From Butyrivibrio sp. (GTDB taxonomy: Bacteria; Bacillota; Clostridia; Lachnospirales; Lachnospiraceae), in assembly GCA_016291375.1 (NCBI GenBank), contig JAEEXE010000004.1:1-64000 (forward strand): a stretch of DNA of 64,000 nt. Reading direction: 5' to 3'. Positions within the stretch are counted from its first letter, which is position 1; each line of letters starts with the position of its first letter. A model generated the notes under the pieces. That model did not search any database and had not been told where the DNA came from. It saw nothing but the letters and a program-made list of their open reading frames with translations. Both the position numbers and the translations under genes were made by a program. Positions 36,898-46,418 of the stretch are shown piece after piece.

Positions 36898-37790
36898 CGG
36901 ACATTGCGGTTTTTAGCGATATACATGCCAATCATACGGCGCTTCAGGCGTGCATAGATTATGCCATGGCTAAGGGAATAACCAATTTTGCGCTTCTTGG
37001 GGATTTTGTAACGGATTGTCCCAATCCTCAGAAGACCATGGAACTTGTATATGTGCTCAAACAGTATTTTAATACCTTTATTGTAAGAGGGAACAGGGAA
37101 GAATATCTTCTTGATTATAAGAAAAACGGTACCGGTAATTGGAAGGTTGGCTCAGCCAGCGGATCTTTACTTTATACTTATGAGAATCTTACAGGTAAAG
37201 ACTTTGAGTTTTTTGAATCCCTTCCCAATTATCAGCTCTGTGAGATCAAGGGGGGCCCTTCGTTTGAAATCTGTCACGGCTCACCGGAGAATACTTCGGA
37301 GCTTATGTTCAGGGAAAAGAGAAACACCAAGAGGATAATTGCTCATCTTAAAACGAATCTTTTGCTCCATGGACATAATCATGTTCAGGATACGTATGTC
37401 TACAGGGGAAAAAAGGCTGTGAACCCGGGTTCTATAGGTATTCCCTGGTATCACGGCGGAAAGACCCAGTTCTGTGTTCTTCACGGGAATGGGAAGACAT
37501 GGGAAGAAGAGCAGATTCAGCTTGATTATAATAAGAAAGAGATCATCAGAGAGTTTAAGGCTTCGGACCTTATGACTATGGCTCCTGCCTGGGCGGCGGT
37601 TACCATGCATACGATTCGTACCGGCGTCGACCTTAATCAGACCGTGCTGCTTCGTGCAATGAGATTATGCGAGCAGGAGAAAGGGACTGTGCATTGGCCG
37701 GATATTCCGGAAAAATACTGGGCTATTGCTTTAAAAGAAAACTACATTGATCTTCACGGAAAAGATATTCCGCGGGAGGTAGAAGAGTAG
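36894..37790 (+). CDS. Calcineurin-like metallophosphoesterase
   Basis: A 298-residue protein with the full metallophosphoesterase set: FSDIHAN (D-x-H), LGDFVTD, RGNRE and HGHNH. The YfcE/SerB-like family members hydrolyse phosphodiesters or phosphomonoesters; the substrate is not predictable. The C-terminal 100 residues (after VLHGNGKTWEEEQIQLDYNK) form an extra helical extension that most small YfcE proteins lack. It is translationally coupled to the ABC exporter genes through an ATGA overlap, a partnership worth noting. A strong terminator follows at 37792. Confidence 0.9.
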   Translation: MTDIAVFSDIHANHTALQACIDYAMAKGITNFALLGDFVTDCPNPQKTMELVYVLKQYFNTFIVRGNREEYLLDYKKNGTGNWKVGSASGSLLYTYENLTGKDFEFFESLPNYQLCEIKGGPSFEICHGSPENTSELMFREKRNTKRIIAHLKTNLLLHGHNHVQDTYVYRGKKAVNPGSIGIPWYHGGKTQFCVLHGNGKTWEEEQIQLDYNKKEIIREFKASDLMTMAPAWAAVTMHTIRTGVDLNQTVLLRAMRLCEQEKGTVHWPDIPEKYWAIALKENYIDLHGKDIPREVEE

Positions 37791-37791
37791 A

Positions 37792-37820
37792 AAAGGAGTG
37801 GCTAGCCACTCCTTTCTTTT
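37792..37820 (+). terminator. Intrinsic terminator of the ABC/phosphoesterase unit
   Basis: AAAGGAGTGGC-TA-GCCACTCCTTT, a perfect 11-bp stem followed by CTTTT, right after the stop codon. Confidence 0.85.
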
Positions 37821-37835
37821 GATATTATAAGGATG

Positions 37836-37914
37836 TTTCGCTCTCACGCTACGCGTGAGCCGGAACTAAGTAGTACACCTGGCTCGATAGAACCTTGCCG
37901 GGTGATTACTTAAT
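37836..37914. repeat. Two-hairpin intergenic structured element
   Basis: First hairpin: CTCACGC-TAC-GCGTGAG at 37843-37859, with outer GTT/AAC. Second: TAAGTA...TACTTA (37866-37914) enclosing ACC..GGC and GCC..GGT, and it overlaps the stop codon of the minus-strand gene. No ORF. The layout resembles the other hairpin clusters of this window. Confidence 0.5.
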
Positions 37915-39760
37915 GCTTTTTATATTTGAATCTTTTGAATTTATAGGTCTTGGAATTCTTCTTTCCGTACTTGTTCTTTTTGTCATTTTTCTTGTGATGA
38001 TCGTGCTTGTCGTCTTTTTTGTCTTTCTTGTCCTTACCGTTACAAGAATCTTTTTTGTCCTTGTCTGTTTTGCCCTGATCATCAGTAGAAGCGTCGGTGC
38101 CGGGTTCGTCCGTCGATGTAGCAGTGCCGGGCTCATCAGTTGAAGCATCGGTGCCGGGCTGATCGGGAGTTTTGGGCTCATCCGTAGTTTCTTTTACGTC
38201 GTCTGATGAAATGCTGATCGTTCCGATCTTGTTGGCGCGAAGATCCTCATCGAAGCAGTCCTTGTTTGCAAAGGCGATACCTGTTTTAGAAACTTCTCCT
38301 GTGTCGGTGGCGTTCTTGATCCTTAAATAAACGTCCCAGTCACCGGAGGAGAGTTCCGAAGGTACTTCAAAGCTCCAGTCATAATTCATGGTTGCTAGTG
38401 ACTTTAGTTCTTTTGCATTAAAGTTATCAATGCTTGAAACGAAGGTGTCATCACCGTTTTTAAGGATTACTTCAGCTTTTTTATCTGTAAGGAAATTACC
38501 AAAGCCGGTGTTCTTGATGGCACCTGTCATAGTAAAGGTTCCGTCTGAATCAAGGGTTTCGGACATATCAGATTCTTTTACCAGGAGACGATATCCCATG
38601 TGATCGCGGATAAATTCTCTGTAAGACTTGTCGATGTAAGGTGCGAAGTCTTTCTTGTCAGCGCCGGGAAGAATGAAGTCGTCGGAAACAGTGAGCTTAT
38701 CGAGCTCGCCGGCGATAGTGTGTCCGCTTTCGTTTATATTGTGAAGATATGATAAATGGGTCATGTAGAGCTCACCCATGAGCGCGGGCTCGTCGTAGAT
38801 GATAGAGCCGTTGCTCTGTAGATCGGATAGGGTAAGATAAGCCATCTCACCGCCGTAAGGAACAGTGTCCATTCTCTGAAGAAGATCCGCTGCTGTCTCA
38901 CGAGTGATGTAAGAGCCGCTGTTTTCTGCTCCGAAGGTTCCGACATCGGTTGAAGTGCCGAGATAACCGTCGTTGTACATACCAAGTCTTGGATCAAGTC
39001 TCAGGCTGCCGTTATCGATAGCTGCTGCAAATTCGTCACCTTTGTCACCAAAGCCGTAATGAGCCATGAGGTGCTTGGGTGCTCTTACCAGAACTTTGAT
39101 GGCCGGATCCAGATCTTCGATCCAGGCTTTTGACAGAGCACTGTAGTACTGAGGATCATCATACATTGATGTATGCATTTCACCCCAAGGACCGTACATT
39201 CCGCATTCTACAGCGAGCACAGTATCTTTGTATTCATTTATTACATTGCTTAATTCTGCGATGTGCTTAACGATAAGTTCTGTATCCGGCTGGGAATTGT
39301 CACCCTCTTTGGATGGCTCATTTCCGGCTGTTGCATCACTTGCATAAGAAAATCTTAGAATAATAGAAGTGCCACTGTTTCTGGCATTTTGGAGAGTGGT
39401 TTTCAATGAATCAAGGAAATCGGGATGCTCGGAGAGGGATTTGTAACCTCCGCATCCGTTAGCGCTTTGGTAACCATCTTGTGTGTAATTATTACCGTTT
39501 GAGAAATACCGAAGATCGTACATGATACTGTACATTCCTCCGGAAGGATAGAGAACCTGAGTAGGACCGTCATTTACGTTGACCCAGGTGTAAGGACATT
39601 CTCCTCTTTCCACATTGGTAAGTTCAGCACCTGATTCCTCAAGGCTGATAGTTGAACCTAAGTTGGCGGCTTTTGTGTTCATGTTCATTGTTCCTATCGT
39701 TCCCAAAAAAAGACAACAAGACATAAACAGACGCATGACGTTTGTTTTCTTAATCTGCAT
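37910..39760 (-). CDS. Secreted DUF4832/DUF4874 protein with a Lys/His-rich tail
   Basis: About 616 residues. The ATG at 39760 is chosen because GGAAGTG lies just before it; the frame opens further upstream without a site. A signal peptide ends near NTKAA. The body matches the DUF4874 then DUF4832 layout, a TIM-barrel-like domain (VNVNDGPTQVLYPSG, ILRFSYASDA, AVECGMYGPWGEMH) followed by a beta domain, found in secreted glycoside-hydrolase-like proteins. The activity is unproven. Pro/Asp/Thr repeats (STDEPGT) lead into a highly basic tail that alternates KKDKKDDKHDHHKK and ends FKRFKYKKH. The tail may bind the cell wall or an acidic polymer. Codon use is normal. Confidence 0.8.
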   Translation of the reverse strand: MQIKKTNVMRLFMSCCLFLGTIGTMNMNTKAANLGSTISLEESGAELTNVERGECPYTWVNVNDGPTQVLYPSGGMYSIMYDLRYFSNGNNYTQDGYQSANGCGGYKSLSEHPDFLDSLKTTLQNARNSGTSIILRFSYASDATAGNEPSKEGDNSQPDTELIVKHIAELSNVINEYKDTVLAVECGMYGPWGEMHTSMYDDPQYYSALSKAWIEDLDPAIKVLVRAPKHLMAHYGFGDKGDEFAAAIDNGSLRLDPRLGMYNDGYLGTSTDVGTFGAENSGSYITRETAADLLQRMDTVPYGGEMAYLTLSDLQSNGSIIYDEPALMGELYMTHLSYLHNINESGHTIAGELDKLTVSDDFILPGADKKDFAPYIDKSYREFIRDHMGYRLLVKESDMSETLDSDGTFTMTGAIKNTGFGNFLTDKKAEVILKNGDDTFVSSIDNFNAKELKSLATMNYDWSFEVPSELSSGDWDVYLRIKNATDTGEVSKTGIAFANKDCFDEDLRANKIGTISISSDDVKETTDEPKTPDQPGTDASTDEPGTATSTDEPGTDASTDDQGKTDKDKKDSCNGKDKKDKKDDKHDHHKKNDKKNKYGKKNSKTYKFKRFKYKKH

Positions 39761-39963
39761 TTTCACTTCCTTTCCTTTTTGCGTTGTTTGTATATAGTTG
39801 CTAATGTATGGCAGCATTTATGTTCCCCAAATATAAAAAATGCACCATATGTTTTTGAATTATAAAGGAATGCTTGAAAAAATGCAAATAAAATGGCGTA
39901 TTTCAGGCGGGGGTTATGGTTGTTTTTGCACCAAAGGAAATTTGTAGAGTATTTTTGATACAA

Positions 39964-40004
39964 AAAACCGACAGGTTTAACACCTGTCGGCCCACGTCGG
40001 TTTT
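39964..40004 (-). terminator. Terminator of the small minus-strand gene, with alternative pairing
   Basis: CCGACAGGT-TTAAC-ACCTGTCGG, followed on the minus strand by a T run. AAAACCGAC at 39964-39972 is also complementary to GTCGGTTTT at 39996-40004, so two mutually exclusive folds are possible. Confidence 0.7.
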
Positions 40005-40017
40005 ATGAATCGTAAGA

Positions 40018-40446
40018 TCAAATTGTAGTATCCAGTGATACTGATGTATTTGCTGCTGTTGTCTTAGTAGCTTCTTTGTCATACTGTTTGAGCTGATCAT
40101 CCAGCCACTGTGATTTAAGCTTTTCGTACTTATCGGCTGTATTTACGCTGCTGTCAGTCTTTTTGGTAGTGGTAGCAGCTGCCTCTTTTGTCAACTCGGA
40201 AACAGTCTTTACTGTCTTAACTCTTGAAGTCTTAGCTTCCTCTTTTACAGGCGCTTCTACTGAAGCTGTGGAACCCGTCTTGCGATACGCATCGAGCGCA
40301 TTCTGATTGCCGACTTTTTTAACATACGATTTCATCAAAGATCCGTATGATCCGTTCTTGATGCTTGAGTAGTCGGACACAAGATTGCTCATATCATTTA
40401 TATAATTATATGAACCGGATAAGCTACTGAAAATGTTAGCACTCAT
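40018..40446 (-). CDS. Small protein with disordered tail, unknown function
   Basis: A 142-residue protein starting MSANIFSSLSGSYNYINDM. The ATG at 40446 has an AGGAGGT site, whereas the frame open to 40491 does not. The first 60 residues (SSLSGSYNYINDMSNLVSDYSSIKNGSYGSLMKSYVKK) look folded and Ser/Tyr-rich. The rest is Lys/Thr/Ala-rich and predicted disordered. It has no signal peptide, membrane segment or recognised motif. I do not know the family. It lies alone, transcribed away from groESL, with a terminator at 39964. Confidence 0.65.
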   Translation of the reverse strand: MSANIFSSLSGSYNYINDMSNLVSDYSSIKNGSYGSLMKSYVKKVGNQNALDAYRKTGSTASVEAPVKEEAKTSRVKTVKTVSELTKEAAATTTKKTDSSVNTADKYEKLKSQWLDDQLKQYDKEATKTTAANTSVSLDTTI

Positions 40447-40491
40447 AGGCAATACCTCCTTGCTAAAGCATTTGCGTATAGCAAATCTCAA

Positions 40492-40856
40492 AACCTCCGT
40501 GTTTTGACTGATATCTAAGTACCTGTATTATGCGCTGTAAAACGATTAATTGCAATTGCTATATAATAAAATAAATCTAAAATAATTCTTACTGCGATAA
40601 ATTAATCTATAAACTTTGAAAAGGCTTCTTTATATTGGTTTTATCAATGTTTTAGGGCTAAATAGAAGAAAAAGAGAGTAATGAAGAGGATAAAAGAGAA
40701 TAGATAAGAATTACAGAGTAATTGCGACATATCCGTATTTGCACATACAACTATAAGTAACTAATATATGTTCTTAGAGGTTAGCACTCAATATAGAAGA
40801 GTGCTAACAATATATAAAAAAGTAAATAAAACCTATTATATAAAGGAGGCACCATA
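40492..40856. other. Divergent intergenic region holding the groES promoter
   Basis: About 365 bases. The right end (40739-40807) carries the groES promoter and CIRCE operator, given separately. The left 230 bases must hold the promoter of the minus-strand gene; it is very AT-rich and I could not pick a boxed promoter with confidence. Confidence 0.5.
40739..40807 (+). promoter_or_regulatory. groESL promoter with CIRCE operator
   Basis: -35 TTGCAC (40739-40744), 17-bp spacer, -10 TAATAT (40762-40767). A perfect CIRCE element follows: TTAGCACTC (40781-40789), N9, GAGTGCTAA (40799-40807). CIRCE is the binding site of the heat-shock repressor HrcA, so groES-groEL should be induced on heat or misfolding. 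Confidence 0.95.
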
Positions 40857-41141
40857 ATGAAGTTACAACCACTTGCAGACAGAGTTGTGCTTAAGGCACT
40901 TGAAGCAGAGGAAACAACAAAATCCGGAATCGTTCTTCCCGGAGCAGAGAAGGAGAAGCCCCAGCAGGCTGAAGTTATTGCTGTTGGCCCCGGCGGAGTT
41001 GTAGACGGCAAGGAAGTTAAGATGCAGGTTAAGAAGGGTGACAACGTCATCTATTCAAAATATGCCGGAACAGAAGTTAAGCTTGACGATGTAACATACA
41101 TCATCGTAAAGCAGAACGATATACTTGCAATCATAAAGTGA
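40857..41141 (+). CDS. groES: Co-chaperonin GroES (Hsp10)
   Basis: A 94-residue lid of the GroEL chaperonin. The start [40 protein letters not shown] is the family hallmark, including the mobile loop SGIVLP. The C-terminal KLDDVTYIIVKQNDILAII is also typical. It precedes groEL in the usual order, with a 191-bp gap that is longer than normal and contains the structured element at 41142. AAGGAGG gives a strong ribosome site. Confidence 0.99.
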   Translation: MKLQPLADRVVLKALEAEETTKSGIVLPGAEKEKPQQAEVIAVGPGGVVDGKEVKMQVKKGDNVIYSKYAGTEVKLDDVTYIIVKQNDILAIIK

Positions 41142-41293
41142 GTGATATAGCAGACAGAAGTCAAAAAGGTATGTGCTTGCACATATGACTTTTTGACCTC
41201 GGGATGCGAACATACATGAGGAAGTAGGCATATTTGCCGGATTCCGAATGTATGTAGGATTGCGATAGCGAAGCGGAGCAATCCGTATATCAC
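41142..41293. repeat. Closed three-arm structured element between groES and groEL
   Basis: An outer stem GTGATATA (41142-41149) pairs with TATATCAC (41286-41293). Inside are three hairpins. The first pairs GTCAAAAAG with CTTTTTGAC over an inner ATGTGC-TT-GCACAT (41160-41197). The second pairs ACATACAT with ATGTATGT over GGAA..TTCC and GGCA-TATT-TGCC (41210-41255). The third pairs GGATTGC with GCAATCC with an apical GC-GAA-GC (41257-41284). No ORF. It could pause or process the operon mRNA or be an inserted structured repeat. Confidence 0.75.
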
Positions 41294-41302
41294 ACAATAT
41301 AA

Positions 41303-42955
<1,653 letters not shown>

Positions 42956-42977
42956 GCGATAACGAGTAAAACTTCAA

Positions 42978-43099
42978 TAGCATACAATCATAAACCACGA
43001 AGTGGTTCAATAATAAAAGGAATGCCCCCAAGCTCGCTTGGAAGGGCATTCCTTTTTATTATTGAAAACCGCATCGAAGATGCGGATGATTGTATGCTA
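42978..43099. repeat. Closed three-arm structured element downstream of groEL
   Basis: An outer 14-bp stem (TAGCATACAATCAT, 42978-42991, with its complement at 43086-43099) encloses three arms. The first is AACCAC-GAA-GTGGTT (42993-43007). The second is a long stem of 22 pairs with one bulge (43006-43066), whose apex is CCAAGC-TC-GCTTGG. The third is CCGCATC-GAA-GATGCGG (43069-43085). The central arm ends in CCTTTTTATT and may terminate groEL. Both side arms have GAA loops. The central arm shares a 28-base string with 43199-43226. Confidence 0.85.
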
Positions 43100-43121
43100 A
43101 TGAGCTTTACGACAACGGACG

Positions 43122-43186
43122 ACAAAAGAAAACGGCACCCCAGAGAACAAAGTAGTTTGTGAAAGAGAGGTGCCGTTTTCTTTTGT
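43122..43186. terminator. Long bidirectional hairpin
   Basis: ACAAAAGAAAACGGCACC pairs perfectly with GGTGCCGTTTTCTTTTGT (18 bp), with an inner ACAAA-GTAG-TTTGT. It sits between the groEL element and the queuine operon. It is palindromic in both directions, so it can act as a transcription barrier either way, although no gene ends exactly here. Confidence 0.6.
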
Positions 43187-43198
43187 ATAGGCCAGCCA

Positions 43199-43226
43199 AA
43201 AAGGAATGCCCCCAAGCTCGCTTGGA
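43199..43226. repeat. Partial duplicate of the groEL-downstream element
   Basis: A 28-base direct repeat of 43015-43042, starting AAAAGGAATG and ending in CTCGCTTGGA. Only the ascending strand and apex of the central arm are duplicated, so it cannot form the full arm itself. Confidence 0.75.
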
Positions 43227-43301
43227 GCGTTGTAGGAAAATAAATGATTGACTTTTTTATCGAAATAATGTAAACTGCCAAAGTTGTTGTTTATTTTATA
43301 C

Positions 43302-43345
43302 CGACAGTTCGTTTGCACCATCCTGTCGTTAAACAAAACCAGGGC
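43302..43345 (+). promoter_or_regulatory. preQ1-I riboswitch
   Basis: CGACAG (43302) and CTGTCG close a hairpin whose loop contains GTTTGCACCAT, followed by the A-rich tail TTAAACAAAACCAGGG. This closely matches the Thermoanaerobacter-type class I preQ1 aptamer (stem, loop, then GTTAACAAAACAAGG), which forms an H-type pseudoknot on binding. A terminator at 43381 completes the expression platform, so preQ1 should turn off yhhQ and the next gene. Confidence 0.82.
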
Positions 43346-43380
43346 TAGTTGGAAATTTAGTGTATTACCATATTTTCTGA

Positions 43381-43417
43381 TAGCTCTGCGTTTGCGCGCA
43401 GAGCTATTTCTATTTTT
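43381..43417 (+). terminator. Riboswitch-controlled terminator
   Basis: TAGCTCTGCG pairs with CGCAGAGCTA (10 bp), followed by TTTCTATTTTT. It lies 36 nt after the preQ1 aptamer and 40 nt before yhhQ, the layout of a transcription-attenuation riboswitch. Confidence 0.85.
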
Positions 43418-43456
43418 CCCCCTGTAATTCTTTTAAATATAGAGAGGTTAATAATA

Positions 43457-44188
43457 ATGAATCTATACCTTGGCATTTTGGAGCTTTTTGTAGTTTTTTC
43501 GGGAGTTCTTGTAATGGACAAGCTTTTTGGCAAGTACGGTCTGTATACTTGGATGGCTATTGCTGTTGTTTTTGCCAATATTCAGGTCTCAAAGCAGGTT
43601 GACATTGCAGGCATTTCTACAGCTCTTGGAAACGTAATGTTTGCTTCAACCTACCTTACAACAGACATCTTAAATGAAAAATACGGCGATAAAGCCAGCA
43701 AGAACGCAGTTAAGATTGCTGCTGCAGCCCTTGTTTCATACATTATATTTGCGCTCTTTACACAGGCATTTACCCCCAATTCCTTTGACACCGTTGATAC
43801 CGGAATGAAGAGCATATTTGCAATGTCTGTGAGGATCACAACCGCATCAGGTATTATGTTTATTTTGTCAAACTGGATCGATGTGATCATCTATCAGAAG
43901 ATCAAGCAAAAGACCCATGGAAAGCACATGTGGTTTAGAAACAATATCTCCACTATCCTTTGCAACTGCGCAGAGAACTTTGGCTTTTCCATACTTGCAT
44001 TTATAGGAACGTTTCCGCTGGTTTACTGTCTTGAAGTAGCAGTGGCCGGATCAATTATTGAGATGCTGATCGCCATGTGTGATACACCGTTTTTGTATCT
44101 TACAGGTCTTTTTAACAAAAAGAGCGGGATTCTTTTGGAAAAAGAAATTAAAGAGCAGAGTATCGACTCCAATAAGGAGGCCGCATGA
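43457..44188 (+). CDS. yhhQ: Queuosine precursor transporter YhhQ/QPTR
   Basis: A 243-residue inner-membrane protein of the VUT/DUF165 family with about six segments. ANIQVSKQVDIAGISTALGNVMFASTYLTTDILNEKYGDK is the family signature, followed by FRNNISTILCNCAENFGFSILAFIG. YhhQ imports queuosine precursors (preQ1, preQ0, queuine or queuosine, depending on species). The upstream preQ1 riboswitch and the downstream radical SAM gene support queuine or preQ1 salvage. GAGAGG is the ribosome site. Its stop overlaps the start of the next gene (ATGA). Confidence 0.95.
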   Translation: MNLYLGILELFVVFSGVLVMDKLFGKYGLYTWMAIAVVFANIQVSKQVDIAGISTALGNVMFASTYLTTDILNEKYGDKASKNAVKIAAAALVSYIIFALFTQAFTPNSFDTVDTGMKSIFAMSVRITTASGIMFILSNWIDVIIYQKIKQKTHGKHMWFRNNISTILCNCAENFGFSILAFIGTFPLVYCLEVAVAGSIIEMLIAMCDTPFLYLTGLFNKKSGILLEKEIKEQSIDSNKEAA

Positions 44189-44934
44189 TATACGATCTCA
44201 TACGATATCAGTTTGTTGACTCACAAACAAGCTCGATGAAAAGAGAAAACGTCCTATTGGTCTCACTTGGCTGCTCCTGGGGGAAATGTGCCTTTTGCGA
44301 CTATCAGGATGATAAGTCATCTTCTGTTCTTGCCTGCGACACAGTAAATAAAAAGGTTCTATCTGAGGTGAGGGGAAGAGAAGTGGGTTCAGATGTATTG
44401 GAAGTCACCTGCTCTGCATCTTATACAGAGCTTCCTTTTACGACAATCAACTATATCAGAGAGACCTGCCGCGAAAAAGGCATAGAAACCGTTATCTTAG
44501 AAGGACATTATATCTACAGAGATGCCAATCCTTTTTTTACAGAATTTTTTGGACAGTATGGCATAAAGACTGTTTTTAGATGCGGCGTAGAGACCTTTGA
44601 TGAGCACATCAGAGAGGATATCCTCCATAAAGGACTTCCGGGGGTCACAGCCAAAGACATCGCCCGTCACTTTAGCTGGATCAATATAATGTTTGGAATG
44701 GAAGGGCAGACACTAAGTCAGCTTGAAAAAGATATTGCTATCGGACTTAATTACTTTGACCGTGTTAACCTTAGTATCTATACCACAGTTAAAAATGGCC
44801 CCGCCAGAGATAGCCTTGCAATAAATGAGTTTTACGCCAGCGATTTGTATCGAAATTTAAAACAAAATCCGGCTATTGATATTTACGATGAATGGGATGA
44901 TGATAATGCCCACAAGGTTGGACACGATATATAA
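44185..44934 (+). CDS. Radical SAM protein, candidate queuine lyase QueL
   Basis: A 249-residue radical SAM-like protein. Cys30, Cys35 and Cys38 (GCSWGKCAFCDY) form a Cx4Cx2C variant of the cluster motif. RCGVETFDEHIRED and GMEGQTLSQLEKDIAIG match later parts of the barrel. Clostridia that salvage queuine encode a radical SAM queuine lyase (QueL), which cuts queuine back to preQ1, beside the YhhQ transporter. The coupled position, under a preQ1 riboswitch, makes this the best guess, but the catalytic match was not checked. No QueK (hydrolase) gene is nearby. AAGGAGG precedes the ATG. Confidence 0.7.
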   Translation: MIYDLIRYQFVDSQTSSMKRENVLLVSLGCSWGKCAFCDYQDDKSSSVLACDTVNKKVLSEVRGREVGSDVLEVTCSASYTELPFTTINYIRETCREKGIETVILEGHYIYRDANPFFTEFFGQYGIKTVFRCGVETFDEHIREDILHKGLPGVTAKDIARHFSWINIMFGMEGQTLSQLEKDIAIGLNYFDRVNLSIYTTVKNGPARDSLAINEFYASDLYRNLKQNPAIDIYDEWDDDNAHKVGHDI

Positions 44935-45030
44935 ATACAAATGATAATTTGTTCTTAGAATAAAGAGGTTGCTTTTTATTAAATAATTTGTTACGATATC
45001 CGACATATAAAAGGAAGGATATAAAACAAT

Positions 45031-46260
45031 ATGAGAATAAAAGCAATCACCGCATTGATATTATGCGGAGTAATGATGACGGCTTGTGCCGGAAAGACAA
45101 CTGAACAACATACAGAACAGATCACGGAACAAAATGACAAGCAGAACATAACAAAAAGTGTTGGGCAACAGATTGAAGAAGGATATGATGCGTATCCTGA
45201 CGATTATTTGACCGATACCAGAGAGGGAAGTTATGAATCTTCATACGACCAGTATGGCACAGGAGATTCAAATTATTCATATGATCAGTATGGCACTGGG
45301 GACTCTGAGTATGCGTACGATCAGTATGGCTCAAATAATACGTATACCCAGGATTATACGAATGACACAGGATATTCGGATGTGTATTATTCATTTAATC
45401 CTCACGTCTGCGCCGCTTTGGACTATGATTCATACAGAGAAGAAGCCTGGAATGCATTCTTTAATATGTGTGATGCCTTAAGAGAAGGAAGGGACAGTTT
45501 TGAATGCGCCGATGAAGTTTCTTTTAACTGGTGCTTTAGTGGCGTTTTGGACAAACTTTTCCCCGGCGTAGCGCCATTTGTTGATTGTGATAATTGCAGC
45601 TTTTCTAACGGAGTTGGACATATTGCATATCTGATTCCTGCAGATGAAGTTGTGGTAAAAGAGCAGGAGTTTGAACGCGAGATTGAAAATGTTCTAAGTC
45701 AATGCGTTACCAAGGACTACACTGATTTTGAAAAGTGTCTTGCTATATATGAGTATATGGCAAAAAACATTTCATATGATGACGAGAAATCTGATGTCAT
45801 AAAAGGTGTGGTTGAAGATGATTTAACGGAATATGGATCAGGTGTAAGCAGCTGTCTTTATAATAAAAAAGGTGTGTGTGCTGATATAGCAATTACATAT
45901 ACGTATCTGCTTCTTCAATGCGGAGTTGATGCTATTACTTTTGGATATTCTGGACATATTTGGTCATACGTTAGGATAGATGGAAGTGAGTATCATATTG
46001 ATCCTACATGGACTACATCACATGGTGATGTCAGACTTAGTTATTTCTTGATGACTGATGAGGAGAGATTGGCTAGTATTGGAAATAGAAAAATATATCC
46101 TCTCAAATACAGATATGAGTACTATACCCCTATGAGCTATAGAGCAGATGACACGAGATACGAGGAAATTAACTGTGGTAAATTCATATCTATGGATAGG
46201 GATAATAAGATTGTTTATTATGAACTGAATCGTGAGATGCGAGAGTTTCATTATGAATAA
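45031..46260 (+). CDS. Lipoprotein with transglutaminase-like domain
   Basis: A 409-residue exported lipoprotein: signal peptide with lipobox MTAC (Cys19), then a low-complexity linker containing four imperfect YDQYGTGDS repeats. A transglutaminase/protease-like domain from about residue 150 has Cys in KKGVCADIAITYTYLL, His in GYSGHIWSYV and Asp in HIDPTW, a complete triad. Such domains crosslink, deamidate or cleave proteins at the cell surface. The target is unknown. It is the first of six lipoprotein genes in the next 9 kb. The AAGGAAGG site and a terminator at 46282 bound it. Confidence 0.88.
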   Translation: MRIKAITALILCGVMMTACAGKTTEQHTEQITEQNDKQNITKSVGQQIEEGYDAYPDDYLTDTREGSYESSYDQYGTGDSNYSYDQYGTGDSEYAYDQYGSNNTYTQDYTNDTGYSDVYYSFNPHVCAALDYDSYREEAWNAFFNMCDALREGRDSFECADEVSFNWCFSGVLDKLFPGVAPFVDCDNCSFSNGVGHIAYLIPADEVVVKEQEFEREIENVLSQCVTKDYTDFEKCLAIYEYMAKNISYDDEKSDVIKGVVEDDLTEYGSGVSSCLYNKKGVCADIAITYTYLLLQCGVDAITFGYSGHIWSYVRIDGSEYHIDPTWTTSHGDVRLSYFLMTDEERLASIGNRKIYPLKYRYEYYTPMSYRADDTRYEEINCGKFISMDRDNKIVYYELNREMREFHYE

Positions 46261-46281
46261 TCACATACGGTATAAATTATG

Positions 46282-46310
46282 CAGCGGAGATCATTCTCCG
46301 CTGTTTTTTT
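46282..46310 (+). terminator. Intrinsic terminator
   Basis: CAGCGGAGA-TCAT-TCTCCGCTG followed by seven T, directly after the transglutaminase-like lipoprotein gene. Confidence 0.92.
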
Positions 46311-46418
46311 GAATCAAACAAATCTGGTTATAAAAATAAACATTAAATTGACTATTTTTGTATGTCCAGAAATGGAGTAAAGTTTCATTTAAAATAAATG
46401 CTGAAAGGAGCTGGAAAC

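Noticed and set aside
37906..38181. 91-codon minus-strand and 82-codon plus-strand frames in the Lys/His-rich tail region
   Set aside because: Frames opened by low-complexity coding sequence of the DUF4832-type gene; composition-driven shadows.
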